A DNA stretch of 64,000 nucleotides from Azospirillum sp. TSA2s (GCF_004923315.1 NZ_CP039650.1:1501501-1565500); one strand, 5' to 3'; positions 8,607 through 17,864 are shown, numbered from the stretch's first letter. Numbers and translations: made by a program. The notes: generated from the sequence alone by a model not told the origin.

Positions 8607-8637
8607 GGGATGTTCGCCAATGTGGTGCGAACATCCC
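8607..8637. promoter_or_regulatory. Perfect 11-bp inverted repeat just upstream of ctaA
   Basis: GGGATGTTCGC, nine bases, GCGAACATCCC. It lies 7 bases before the ctaA start codon on the minus strand, where a ribosome site would be expected. It could be an operator or an RNA hairpin that hinders initiation. No T-run follows, so it is a poor terminator. Confidence 0.55.
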
Positions 8638-8649
8638 GTCCCGTCAAAC

Positions 8650-8685
8650 GCCTCTTGTCAGGCGCCTCTTGTCAGGCGCCTCTTG
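8650..8685. repeat. Short tandem repeat, 14-bp unit, 2.6 copies
   Basis: The unit GCCTCTTGTCAGGC occurs at 8650-8663 and 8664-8677, then breaks off at 8685. Each unit has self-complementary ends (GCCT and AGGC). It fills most of the gap between the endolysin stop and the ctaA leader. Confidence 0.8.
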
Positions 8686-8709
8686 CCCCGTGCCCGCCGG
8701 GACGGCGGA

Positions 8710-9204
8710 TCAGACGGTGCCGTCGGCGGTGGTCACCCCGGTCTGGGGCTGGGCGGTCTGGCCCTGGAACAGCGCCTCTTCCGCCGCGCGGCGGGCGACG
8801 AGGCCTGCCAGCTTGGTCGGCTTGCCGTTCACCGTGGCATAGACCCAGCGGCCGAACTGGTCGGCGGCCCCGGCGTAATCGCCGGCATTCAGCAGCTTCA
8901 GCAGGGTCGAGCTTTGCAGGCTGCCGGCGCCCAGATTGAAGACGAAGGAGGACAGGGCGCCGCGCTGGTCGTCGTTCAGCGCCACCTTCACCAGCCCGTC
9001 GACGCGGCCCGCCGCCTCGGTCAGGTCGGAGGCGAGAAAGGCGTCGGCCTGCTCGGCGGTGATGGTCTGGCCCATCTTCACCCCGGCGGTGTGGCCGTAA
9101 CCGATGGTGGGAACGCCGGCCGGGCAGAGATAGGCGTTGAGGTACAGGCCCTCGAAATGCTTCACGAGATCGACCGCGGCTTGGCAGACCGGCTTGGTGG
9201 TCAT
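8710..9204 (-). CDS. phage-type lysozyme (glycoside hydrolase family 24 endolysin)
   Basis: A 164-aa muramidase of the T4/P22 lysozyme group, cleaving peptidoglycan glycan strands. The catalytic segment HFEGLYLNAYL followed by CPAGVPTIGYGHT fits the E-x8-(D/C)-x5-T pattern, with Glu18, Cys27 in place of the common Asp, and Thr33. A downstream QRGALSSFVFNLG is also typical. There is no signal peptide or SAR helix, so release would need a holin-like partner. The ATG at 9204 is preferred to an upstream in-frame start at 9240. A small one-TM gene lies directly upstream. No other phage genes are near. Confidence 0.9.
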   Translation of the reverse strand: MTTKPVCQAAVDLVKHFEGLYLNAYLCPAGVPTIGYGHTAGVKMGQTITAEQADAFLASDLTEAAGRVDGLVKVALNDDQRGALSSFVFNLGAGSLQSSTLLKLLNAGDYAGAADQFGRWVYATVNGKPTKLAGLVARRAAEEALFQGQTAQPQTGVTTADGTV

Positions 9205-9349
9205 GGATGCTAACTCCCGGTTCGCGCGCCGGGCGGACACCCTCCGCCCGCAACGGGGGTGATCCTATGCGAGATACGCGCTCAGCGGGAAGGATGGAAT
9301 GCAAATTGTCGTAATTCGCCGAAAGTCCATCGGATGGGCTGCCGGAGAG

Positions 9350-9499
9350 TCAGGGTGTCAGCGTCTGCGCGGCGCCGAACAGCACGAACAGGGCGAACAG
9401 CAGCGCGAACAGCCCGGCAATGGTCGTGACCTCCAGCAGCGCCTCCACCAGCCGGCTCTCACGAGTCCGCCAGTCCACCGCCTTCCGCTTCGCCGCCAT
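9350..9499 (-). CDS. small single-TM membrane protein upstream of the endolysin
   Basis: A 49-aa ORF with a strong ribosome site (GGAGGGG six bases or less before the ATG). It has a basic start (MAAKRKAVDWRTRESRL), an amphipathic stretch, then one hydrophobic helix (about residues 26-45, IAGLFALLFALFVLFGAA) and a short polar end. It lies on the same strand as the endolysin, 145 bases upstream of it. The position and one-helix form would suit a holin-like partner, but I recognise no family. A perfect 36-bp palindrome lies 20 bases before its start. Confidence 0.65.
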   Translation of the reverse strand: MAAKRKAVDWRTRESRLVEALLEVTTIAGLFALLFALFVLFGAAQTLTP

Positions 9500-9519
9500 C
9501 GTCCCCTCCACCTCTGCAG

Positions 9520-9555
9520 CCCCGGTATTCGCTAAAATTTTAGCGAATACCGGGG
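9520..9555. promoter_or_regulatory. Perfect 36-bp palindrome
   Basis: Left arm CCCCGGTATTCGCTAAAA runs straight into its exact complement with no spacer, centred between 9537 and 9538. It lies between usg (ends 9606) and the small membrane gene (starts 9499), both on the minus strand. The absence of a loop and of a flanking T-run favours an operator for a dimeric regulator, although it could also halt usg transcripts. Confidence 0.75.
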
Positions 9556-9605
9556 CGTGATGCTGTGACGGCAGTCACAGGGGGGTGAAAGGGCGCCGCC
9601 CGGGA

Positions 9606-9869
9606 TCAGTGAAGGCGGAAATCGACGGCGACGTGGCGAAGCTCGCCGGGGGTGATCAGGGTCTGGCTCGCCAGCCGCACCGAATGCAGCTTGCCATCCA
9701 GATTGCGCTGCCAGAAATCGAGGAAGCGGCGCAGCACCGGATAGTCCGGCGCCTGGTCCAGCTCCTGCCACAGGTAGGACTGCAGCAGGCCGGGATGGTC
9801 CGGCATATGGTAGAGAATCTCGGCGGTGGTCAGGCGGAAATCGCGGAGCTGGAGGCTGAGATCGGCCAT
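9606..9869 (-). CDS. usg: Usg family protein
   Basis: An 87-aa protein, MADLSLQLRDFRLTTAEILYHMPDHP, matching the small Usg family of alphaproteobacteria (the LTTAEILYxxPDHP and LQxYxWQxxDxxPxFPxLxxFLxFW pattern). The name came from a supposed link with phosphoribosylanthranilate isomerase; the real role is not known. The start ATG follows GGGAGA. A longer upstream reading frame exists, but the family N-terminus begins at this Met. Confidence 0.8.
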   Translation of the reverse strand: MADLSLQLRDFRLTTAEILYHMPDHPGLLQSYLWQELDQAPDYPVLRRFLDFWQRNLDGKLHSVRLASQTLITPGELRHVAVDFRLH

Positions 9870-10104
9870 GCGCGGTCTCCCGTTCGGTGGGGGGATCGGG
9901 TGGGTCTGGCGGTGTCCGGTTCCTCCCGGTGCCGTTCCGGCATGGAGGCAGGCGCCGGAACGGTCGGGTCCTTCGTGACCGTTTGAAGAAATCTTGCCGC
10001 GGAGCGGGTCGGGGTGCAACGGAAAACATCCAGCGCTTTCAGTGTGTTAGCAGCATGTTTCGGTGAGTGCTGCCGGCATTCGCGACAAATTCCGAAATGA
10101 GCCT
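9870..10104. other. Intergenic stretch between usg and the groES promoter
   Basis: The 355 bases between the usg start and groES hold the groESL control elements at their right end. The left 235 bases contain no ORF with a credible ribosome site and no clear hairpin. Confidence 0.5.
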
Positions 10105-10130
10105 CTTGAATCCCCAAACCGCTTCTATTA
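10105..10130 (+). promoter_or_regulatory. Heat-shock (sigma32-like) promoter of groESL
   Basis: CTTGAA (10105-10110), a 14-base spacer, then CTATTA (10125-10130) within CTTCTATTAG. This matches the alphaproteobacterial RpoH pattern (CTTG with a C/T-rich TAT box). It lies directly upstream of the CIRCE element. Confidence 0.65.
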
Positions 10131-10135
10131 GCTGT

Positions 10136-10162
10136 CTGGCACTCGCCGGGTGGGAGTGCTAA
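10136..10162 (+). promoter_or_regulatory. CIRCE operator (HrcA site)
   Basis: CTGGCACTC, nine bases, GAGTGCTAA. The right arm is perfect against the TTAGCACTC-N9-GAGTGCTAA consensus and the left arm differs at two positions. It lies at the expected transcription start of groESL, so HrcA repression should act along with sigma32. Confidence 0.93.
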
Positions 10163-10224
10163 CAGCCGCCGCCCGCGCCAATTCACGTCAGTCAGAACCA
10201 AGCCTTGATCCAAGGAGGCATTCC

Positions 10225-10515
10225 ATGAAGTTCCGCCCGCTGCACGACCGCGTCGTCGTCAAGCGTCTGGAGTCCGACACCAAGACCAAGGGTGGGATCA
10301 TCATCCCCGACACGGCCAAGGAAAAGCCGCAGGAAGGCGAGATCATCGCCGTCGGCCCCGGTGCCCGTGACGAGTCGGGCAAGGTCGTGGCGCTGGACGT
10401 CAAGGCCGGCGACCGTATCCTGTTCGGCAAGTGGTCGGGCACGGAAGTGAAGATCGAAGGCGTCGATTACCTGATCATGAAGGAATCGGACATCATGGGC
10501 GTCATCGAGGCCTAA
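10225..10515 (+). CDS. groES: co-chaperonin GroES
   Basis: The 96-aa, 10-kDa chaperonin lid that caps the GroEL cage in the cytoplasm. It starts MKFRPLHDRVVVKRLES, has the mobile loop KTKGGIIIPDTAKEKPQ and the conserved GDRILFGKWSGTEVKI end. AAGGAGG lies six bases before the ATG. It is first in the groESL operon, 47 bases before groEL, under a sigma32-like promoter and CIRCE. Confidence 0.99.
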   Translation: MKFRPLHDRVVVKRLESDTKTKGGIIIPDTAKEKPQEGEIIAVGPGARDESGKVVALDVKAGDRILFGKWSGTEVKIEGVDYLIMKESDIMGVIEA

Positions 10516-10562
10516 GTCCTCCGCCCGTACCTTCGAAATTTACAAGTTAAAGGAATCGAGAC

Positions 10563-12206
<1,644 letters not shown>

Positions 12207-12240
12207 TAGCCCACCGTTCGACCGTTCAATGGTTCGGAAA

Positions 12241-12267
12241 GGGGCGCCTCCGCAAGGGGGCGCCCTT
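12241..12267 (+). terminator. Rho-independent terminator after groEL
   Basis: The stem GGGCGCC / GGCGCCC, with a loop of about ten bases, is followed by TTTTCCTTT. It lies 35 bases after the groEL stop. Confidence 0.85.
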
Positions 12268-12442
12268 TTCCTTTGCCCGAGAGTGGACCTCTGCCGCCGC
12301 ACCCCTGATCCTGAAATGTCAAGGCGAACTCCGCCTTGCTTTGCCGCGGTCGCCTCCCAATAATCCGCCCCTCTCTTGCCGGGTGCCCCAGCGTGGGGCG
12401 CCGGCCTCCTGACTTCCGTATATTTTAACGAGGGCCTGTTCC

Positions 12443-12817
12443 ATGCGCTCCTTCGAGGGCCAGCATTCCGACAACGTCGCCATCAAGCGCACCCGCGAGC
12501 AGAAGCAGCGCCAGCTGGTTCAGCTCAAGGAGCAGCTGGCGACGCTGAAAGCCCACGCGGCCCCCGCCATCCGTGAAGCGTTGGTCAAGCGCATCGCCGA
12601 ACTCGACGCCGAACTGCGCCAGCCCGCCAAGCCGCCCCGCGAAGGTCGTGAGGGCCGCGAAGGCCGCGAGGGTCGTGGTGGCGAGGGCCGTGAAGACGCG
12701 CCGCGCCATCCCCGCCGCGAATCCCGCCCCAGCGTCTTCCGCGCCGAAGACAGCAGCGACCGCGCCGGCGCCCTGTCCGCGTCCAGCGTCTTCGCCTCGC
12801 CCCGCCGCCGCAGCTGA
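12443..12817 (+). CDS. hypothetical basic protein with EGR repeats
   Basis: A 124-aa protein with no family I recognise. Residues 15-58 are charged and heptad-like (REQKQRQLVQLKEQLATLKAH), which suggests a short coiled coil. Residues 66-82 are a low-complexity run of REG units, and the rest is Arg/Ser-rich and probably disordered. The composition would suit nucleic acid or ribosome contact, but this is only inference. The start is the ATG at 12443 after a weak ribosome site. It lies 15 bases before the EamA transporter. Confidence 0.6.
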   Translation: MRSFEGQHSDNVAIKRTREQKQRQLVQLKEQLATLKAHAAPAIREALVKRIAELDAELRQPAKPPREGREGREGREGRGGEGREDAPRHPRRESRPSVFRAEDSSDRAGALSASSVFASPRRRS

Positions 12818-12832
12818 AGCACGGACAGCCCG

Positions 12833-13750
12833 ATGCCCGCCGACCGCGTCGCCTCCGCCAAAGGTTCCCGTCTGGCCGATCAGGCTTGGCTGCTGATGAT
12901 GCTGCCGCCCCTGTTCTGGGCCGGCAATGCGGTCCTGGGGCGCGCGGTCGCCGGGGCGGTGCCGCCCATCGGGCTGGCCTTCTGGCGCTGGTGCCTGGGC
13001 ATGCTGGTGGTGCTGCCCTTCGCCTGGCCGCATCTGCGCCACGACATCACGCCGATCCTGGCGCGGTGGAAGAGCGTCCTGCTGCTGGGCACGCTGGGCA
13101 TCGGCATCTACAACACCTTCCAATACATCGCGCTGAACACGACGACCGCGCTGAACTGCGTGATGCTGCAGTCGTCGATGCCGGTGATGATCGTGCTGAT
13201 GAGCCTCTTCCTGTTCCGCGACCGGATCGGGGCGATGCAGGGGGTGGGGATCGCCGTCTCCCTGGTCGGCGCGACGACGCTGATCTCGCACGGCGATCCG
13301 GCGACTCTGCTGGGGCTGGAGCTGAATTCCGGCGACGTCTGGATGCTGGCGGCGGTGGTGATCTATGCCGCCTATACCACGCTGCTGCGCCGCCGGCCGG
13401 CGATCCATGGCCTGAGCTTCGTCGTCGTCACCTTCGCCATCGGCGCGGTGGAACTGCTGCCCTTCTACATCTGGGAGAGCCTGAGCGGACACCCGGTGCA
13501 GGCCAGCGGCATCACGCTGCTGGCGGTCGGCTATACCGTGCTGTTCCCGTCCATCGCCGCCTATCTGTGCTTCAACCGGGCGGTGGAACTGCTCGGTCCC
13601 AACACCGCCGGTCTCGCCATCCATCTGGTGCCGGTCTTCGGCAGCCTGCTGGCCATCCTGTTCCTGGGCGAGCAGCCGCATCTGTATCACGGGGTCGGCA
13701 TCGCGCTGATCGCCGCCGGCATCGTCCTGGCGACCCGCCGCCGGGCCTGA
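12833..13750 (+). CDS. EamA-family (DMT) transporter
   Basis: A 305-aa inner-membrane protein of the drug/metabolite transporter superfamily with about ten TM helices and two EamA repeats (PPLFWAGNAVLGRAVAGAVPP in the first, then a second half ending LGEQPHLYHGVGIALIAAGIVLATRRR). The substrate cannot be read from sequence; related proteins export amino acids or other metabolites. It may be co-transcribed with the short gene 15 bases upstream. Confidence 0.9.
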   Translation: MPADRVASAKGSRLADQAWLLMMLPPLFWAGNAVLGRAVAGAVPPIGLAFWRWCLGMLVVLPFAWPHLRHDITPILARWKSVLLLGTLGIGIYNTFQYIALNTTTALNCVMLQSSMPVMIVLMSLFLFRDRIGAMQGVGIAVSLVGATTLISHGDPATLLGLELNSGDVWMLAAVVIYAAYTTLLRRRPAIHGLSFVVVTFAIGAVELLPFYIWESLSGHPVQASGITLLAVGYTVLFPSIAAYLCFNRAVELLGPNTAGLAIHLVPVFGSLLAILFLGEQPHLYHGVGIALIAAGIVLATRRRA

Positions 13751-14160
13751 GCGGGGGCGGGGGCACGCGCAGCAATAAAATTACCGGCAAAGAGAAATTT
13801 TCGGAATGCGCCGGCGAAATAAAAAGCTGGGATTTGATTGTTTCACGTGGGACAAAGTTGGGAGGGCGTTTTTCCGCGGGCTGGTATCGGTCCAGAAGAA
13901 GAGCTTGCGAGTTTTCTCGCGAAGTTCGCCATCCGGTTTTCCCCGCGCCACGGGATAGCGTCTTGATTGGGCTTCTTGTTCGGGTGTTCGCCCGTATAAT
14001 ATCCCCGATATCCTTTTAGACACCCCCACTATCCCTCGCGCCTGCGGCGGTCAATAAGGGACGACCGCTAAAATACGGGTCATGGCGGCGGTTCGGTATC
14101 GGATCGATCGTCATGTGGAGCCGGCGCTGTTCGCCGGTCCGATGTGGTGGAGGTCCCAAG
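13751..14160. other. A+T-richer intergenic region before the FixJ-like gene
   Basis: This stretch is clearly less G+C-rich than its neighbours. It holds a short hairpin (CTTGCGAG/CTCGCGAAG, 13904-13924) and a perfect TATAAT at 13995-14000 preceded by CGGGTGTTCGCCCG. No good -35 box sits at the right distance. An 82-codon minus-strand frame (13781-14029) has no credible ribosome site. It could be the leader of the FixJ-like gene or hold a small RNA. Confidence 0.4.
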
Positions 14161-14874
14161 ATGCCCCTGCAAATGTCCGCGCCCGCTTACCAGCAAGCCG
14201 CCTGCCTGGTTCATATCGTCGACGGCGACCTGCTGTCGCGCAGCACGCTCTCGCGGGCGCTGGGCGCCGTCGGCATCGCCTGCCGGGTCCACAGCACCGC
14301 CGCCGATGCGCTGGCCGTGCTGGGCACCGCGTCCTCCTGCATCGTCCTGCGCAGCGACCTGCCGGACATGACCGCCATCGAATTCATGTCCGAGGCCTCG
14401 CTGCACGGGCATGACCTGCCGGTGCTGGTGGTGACCGAGCAGGGCGACGTCGACGCCGCCGTGGCCGCGATGAAGGCAGGCGCCATGGACTGCATCGCCC
14501 ATCCCTTCGCCATCCCGGCCTTCCTGGAGCGGCTGCGCGCCTGTCTCGCCTCCGGCAATCCCCAGGCCCAGCAGCGCGACCGCAGCCGCGACGCCGTCCG
14601 CCGGCTGGCCCTGCTGAGCCGCCGCGAGTCGGAGGTTCTGGAACTGATCGTCGAGGGCAAGCAGAGCAAGACCATCGCCTGGGAACTGGGCATCAGCATC
14701 AAGACGGTGGAGGTCCACCGCGCCCGCATCATGGAAAAGACCGGCTGCCGGTCCATCGTCGGGCTGGGCCGCCTGTGGGAGGCGGCGGAGATGCTGCGCG
14801 GGCGCGACCTGCTCCATGGGCTTCCCGTCCGCCAGCCGGCCCAGCCGGCACTGATGGAAGTGGCGGCATCCTGA
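14161..14874 (+). CDS. FixJ/LuxR-type response regulator with degenerate receiver
   Basis: A 237-aa two-domain regulator. The N-terminal domain has the FixJ receiver fold (LVHIVDGDLLSRSTL start), but the aligned phosphoacceptor is Arg64 (IVLRSDLPDM against VTDLRMPDM in FixJ). One of the acidic pair is Gly22, and the conserved Lys before the last Pro is His (IAHPF). The C-terminal LuxR-type HTH is intact (LLSRRESEVLELIVEGKQSK, then KTVEVHRARIMEK). GGAGG lies seven bases before the ATG. It is followed by an RsbT/RsbX-like gene. It probably works without phosphorylation; this is inferred from the missing residues. Confidence 0.88.
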   Translation: MPLQMSAPAYQQAACLVHIVDGDLLSRSTLSRALGAVGIACRVHSTAADALAVLGTASSCIVLRSDLPDMTAIEFMSEASLHGHDLPVLVVTEQGDVDAAVAAMKAGAMDCIAHPFAIPAFLERLRACLASGNPQAQQRDRSRDAVRRLALLSRRESEVLELIVEGKQSKTIAWELGISIKTVEVHRARIMEKTGCRSIVGLGRLWEAAEMLRGRDLLHGLPVRQPAQPALMEVAAS

Positions 14875-15027
14875 CGCAGGGCACGAGGCGGAATCCTGGA
14901 AGTTGCGCTTCGTCCGGTTCCGGCCGGGCGAAAAATGAGACGAGACGTGTCCTTTACGTGGGCTTGACCACAAGAGGATTGTAATGTTCTGGCGATGAGC
15001 AACCAGAACGCCGACAGGAGCGGTCCG

Positions 15028-16203
15028 ATGTTCCCCGATCATGGTCACCGTCGCATCGCCGTGGCGTCGCCCGACGACATCGCCACGGCGCGTCGGATCG
15101 CGGCGGAGCGGGCCGAGGGCGTTCTGGCGGCCGACGAGGCGGCCCGGCTGGACCGGCTGGTGGCCGCGCTGGCCGAGCATGCGCTGGGCCGGCCGGACGG
15201 GACGCTGCTGATCGCGCGGATGCGATCGGGCACCGGTGTCGAATGCCTGGCCTACGACCGCGATCCCGCCACCGCCGAACTGCCGGCGCCATCCGGGGGC
15301 GATGCGGGTCTCGGCATCGCGCTGGAAACGGTTCGGGCGCTGGCCGACCGCTTCCACATCCATGTGACGCCGGGCATCGGCTCGGCACTGCTGGCCCGCG
15401 TGCTGCGGCCCGGGGCGGACGACGGGCCGACCGCCGACGCCATGGTGCAGACCGGGGCCGTCATGGTCGAGCGGAGCGGGGGCGAGGCCGCGCGGGGCGG
15501 CCCCTTCATCGACCATTGGTTCGTCGGCTGCGCGCCCGCCCGCGGCGAGTACGGCCCCTGCGGCATCGCGCTGATGATCGACGGCGACACGGTGGCCGGC
15601 GGCAATGCAGGCGTGGCTGCCGGAGCCGGATCCGATGCCGGGGAAGGTGAGGTCTATGGTCCTCCTCCCTATCCCCCCACGGTGATGACGCCCGCGGTGA
15701 TCCGGCAGGTGGAGACGGTGGTCGCCGCCACGGTGCCCGGCCTGCCGGCGCCCATGGTGGTCAATGCGATCCGGCGCGATTTGAAGGGGCGGCCCGAACT
15801 GGGGCTTTCCGAGGACAAGACCCTGGCGCAGATCGGACGGGCCGCCGTCGCGGTTCTGCGATTCGACGCCAAGGCCGTCGACTATACCGCGCTCGGCACC
15901 GTGGCCGGGGCGGTGGTGCGCCCGCAGGAGCTGACGGCGCTCGGCGCGCGCTGGGCGATGATCGGCTTCAACCCGCTGGCTCCGGCCGCCGTCCATCTGC
16001 TGTGGGGACCGGGCGACCATGTCGTGCTCTACACCGGCGGATGCGCCCGGCTGCCCGCCCTGTTCATCCGCCGTGACCTGCGCACGGTCGACCCGACGCT
16101 GGCGGCGCTGGTCCTGCTGCGCGACGGCGCGGTGTGCGACGACGACCACACCATCCTGGTGCTGCGCAACCGCGCCGATCAGGTTCCGGCATCGGCCGCC
16201 TGA
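15028..16203 (+). CDS. RsbT-like ATPase fused to RsbX/SpoIIE-like phosphatase domain
   Basis: A 391-aa protein. The first about 130 residues resemble anti-sigma-type HATPases of the RsbT class (AAERAEG opening, then GIALETVRALADRFHIHVTPG). The rest resembles RsbX/PP2C phosphatases, with GDHVVLYTGG and the final LLRDGAVCDDDHTILVLR matching the DD metal motif at the C-terminus. The usual DGLGHG motif is only partly kept (LMIDGDTVAGG). The start at 15028 has AGGAG seven bases upstream; a further in-frame ATG at 14995 lacks one. It probably works in a partner-switching pathway with the neighbouring FixJ-like regulator, which is inference. Confidence 0.6.
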   Translation: MFPDHGHRRIAVASPDDIATARRIAAERAEGVLAADEAARLDRLVAALAEHALGRPDGTLLIARMRSGTGVECLAYDRDPATAELPAPSGGDAGLGIALETVRALADRFHIHVTPGIGSALLARVLRPGADDGPTADAMVQTGAVMVERSGGEAARGGPFIDHWFVGCAPARGEYGPCGIALMIDGDTVAGGNAGVAAGAGSDAGEGEVYGPPPYPPTVMTPAVIRQVETVVAATVPGLPAPMVVNAIRRDLKGRPELGLSEDKTLAQIGRAAVAVLRFDAKAVDYTALGTVAGAVVRPQELTALGARWAMIGFNPLAPAAVHLLWGPGDHVVLYTGGCARLPALFIRRDLRTVDPTLAALVLLRDGAVCDDDHTILVLRNRADQVPASAA

Positions 16204-16209
16204 CGAGGC

Positions 16210-16578
16210 TTATCGGCCCCAGCCATGCGGACCGCCGGGGCGTTCCCAGGCATGGGGGTCGCCGTTGTGGTCCCGCCCCCGCTGGTGCCAGCCGCGATCG
16301 CCCCAATCGTGATCCTCCCGGCCGCGATCCTTCCAGCCGCGATCCCTCCGGCCGTGGTCGCCATCCCACGAGCGGTAGCGGTAACCGGGCTGCACGATGA
16401 CCGGCGGCGGCACCGCATAGACGGTGGGCGGCGGCACCACCACCGGCTCGCTGTAGGTGGGATAATAATAGGGGTCGTAGCCATCGTAGGCGACGCAGCC
16501 GGACAGCGCGGCGGCACCCGCGGCCAGAAGCAGGGCGGTCAGCATCTTCGGCAGGGTCATCGGACGAATGGTGCGCAT
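16210..16578 (-). CDS. small lipoprotein, Tyr/Pro- then Arg/Asp/Gly-rich
   Basis: A 122-aa predicted lipoprotein with a signal peptide and lipobox LSGC (Cys28). The mature part has a Tyr/Pro/Val-rich stretch (about 35-65), then a low-complexity tail rich in DRGW, DHDW and HGW units. No known domain is seen. It converges with the RsbT/RsbX-like gene, six bases apart. An outer-membrane or envelope role is likely from the lipobox only. Confidence 0.75.
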   Translation of the reverse strand: MRTIRPMTLPKMLTALLLAAGAAALSGCVAYDGYDPYYYPTYSEPVVVPPPTVYAVPPPVIVQPGYRYRSWDGDHGRRDRGWKDRGREDHDWGDRGWHQRGRDHNGDPHAWERPGGPHGWGR

Positions 16579-16819
16579 GGCCTTGCTTCCTGTCTTGCGG
16601 AGGACCGGGATCGGTGAGGAAAGCGGTCATCGGTACAAACAGCCCAACCCACCCGGCTATTCCATACCTCTTTGGCGTCACCCTGTCCGGAGCAGGTGCG
16701 GCGGCGGATCGTCCATCGCGGTTTCTGATGGATGAAACAAGAACTATGAATTTCACATATCCGATTGGCGCCGTCATCCTGTGTCTCGACTTCCTCCACA
16801 GCATGAAGACGAGGCCATC

Positions 16820-17845
16820 ATGAAAGCCATCGGCTACCGCAAGTCCCTGCCCATCACCGATGCCGACGCGCTGATCGACGTCGAGATCGACCGCCCGGCC
16901 GCCACCGGCCGCGACCTGCTGGTCCGGGTGGAGGCGGTGTCGGTCAACCCGGTGGACACCAAGCTGCGCCGCAACGCCTCGCCGGCCGAGGGTGACCTGC
17001 GCGTCCTCGGCTTCGATGCCGCCGGCATCGTCGAGGCGGTCGGGCCGGACGTGACCCTGTTCCGCCCCGGCGACGCGGTGTTCTATGCCGGCGCCATCGA
17101 CCGTCCCGGCACCAACAGCGAATATCATCTGGTCGACGAGCGCATCGTCGGCGCCCGCCCGGCCAGCCTGAGCGTCGCCGAGGCCGCCGCCCTGCCGCTG
17201 ACCGCCATCACCGCCTGGGAGATGCTGTTCGACCGGCTGGGGCTGCCGCGTGATGGTGGTGCCCAAAATAATGGTGAGGGCAAGTCGCTGCTGATCGTCG
17301 GCGGGGCCGGCGGCGTCGGCTCCATCGCCATCCAGCTGGCCCGCCGGCTGACCAAGGTCCGGGTGCTGGCCACCGCGTCGCGTCCGGAGACCGCCGACTG
17401 GGTGCGCGAGCTGGGCGCCCATGACGTGATCGACCACAGCCGGCCGATGGCGGAGCAGGTGAAGGCGCTGGGGCTGGCCGGCGTCGATTACGTCTTCTCC
17501 ACCAACGCGACCGACCGCCATTTCCAGGATCTGGTCGAGCTGGTGGCGCCGCAGGGCCATATCGGCCTGATCGACGATCCGGAGCCCATCGACGTCCGCC
17601 TGCTGAAGCGCAAGAGCGTCTCGCTGCATTGGGAGCTGATGTTCACCCGGTCGCTGTTCCAGACCGCCGACATGATCGCCCAGCACGAGCTGCTGACCGA
17701 GGTGTCGCGGCTGGTCGATGCCGGCATCCTGCGCACGACGCTGACGGAAACGCTCGGCCGCATCGACGCCGCCACCCTGCGCAAGGCCCATGCCCTGATC
17801 GAGTCGGGCAAGGCCCGCGGCAAGGTGGTGCTGGAAGGCTTCTGA
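16820..17845 (+). CDS. zinc-type alcohol dehydrogenase-like quinone oxidoreductase (MDR family)
   Basis: A 341-aa NADPH-dependent medium-chain reductase. The N-terminal GroES-like fold carries SVNPVDTKLRR, typical of the quinone-oxidoreductase branch rather than zinc-dependent alcohol dehydrogenases. The Rossmann motif GGAGGVGSIAIQLA follows, then the hydrophobic substrate domain. The start at 16820 gives the family N-terminus MKAIGYRKSL. It converges with the LysR gene (20 bases between stops), so that regulator is not divergent from it. Confidence 0.88.
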   Translation: MKAIGYRKSLPITDADALIDVEIDRPAATGRDLLVRVEAVSVNPVDTKLRRNASPAEGDLRVLGFDAAGIVEAVGPDVTLFRPGDAVFYAGAIDRPGTNSEYHLVDERIVGARPASLSVAEAAALPLTAITAWEMLFDRLGLPRDGGAQNNGEGKSLLIVGGAGGVGSIAIQLARRLTKVRVLATASRPETADWVRELGAHDVIDHSRPMAEQVKALGLAGVDYVFSTNATDRHFQDLVELVAPQGHIGLIDDPEPIDVRLLKRKSVSLHWELMFTRSLFQTADMIAQHELLTEVSRLVDAGILRTTLTETLGRIDAATLRKAHALIESGKARGKVVLEGF

Positions 17846-17864
17846 TCCGCGTTCCCCCGCCGCT

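Noticed and set aside
8710..9869. Prophage remnant
   Set aside because: Only an endolysin and one small membrane gene are present; no integrase, structural gene, att repeat or tRNA is near.
12637..12700. Tandem GAAGGTCGTGAG-type repeats as a mobile or satellite element
   Set aside because: They are in frame in the EGR-repeat protein and explained by its low-complexity stretch.
13781..14029. 82-codon minus-strand frame in the A+T-richer gap
   Set aside because: No ribosome site, no hydrophobic or domain pattern; the base composition alone explains it.
14964..14987. TTGACC ... TAATGT as a promoter for the RsbT/RsbX-like gene
   Set aside because: The spacer is only 12 bases, too short for a sigma70-type promoter.
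14080..16149. Minus-strand frame of 689 codons
   Set aside because: It lies opposite the FixJ-like and RsbT/RsbX-like genes and has no domain or credible start.
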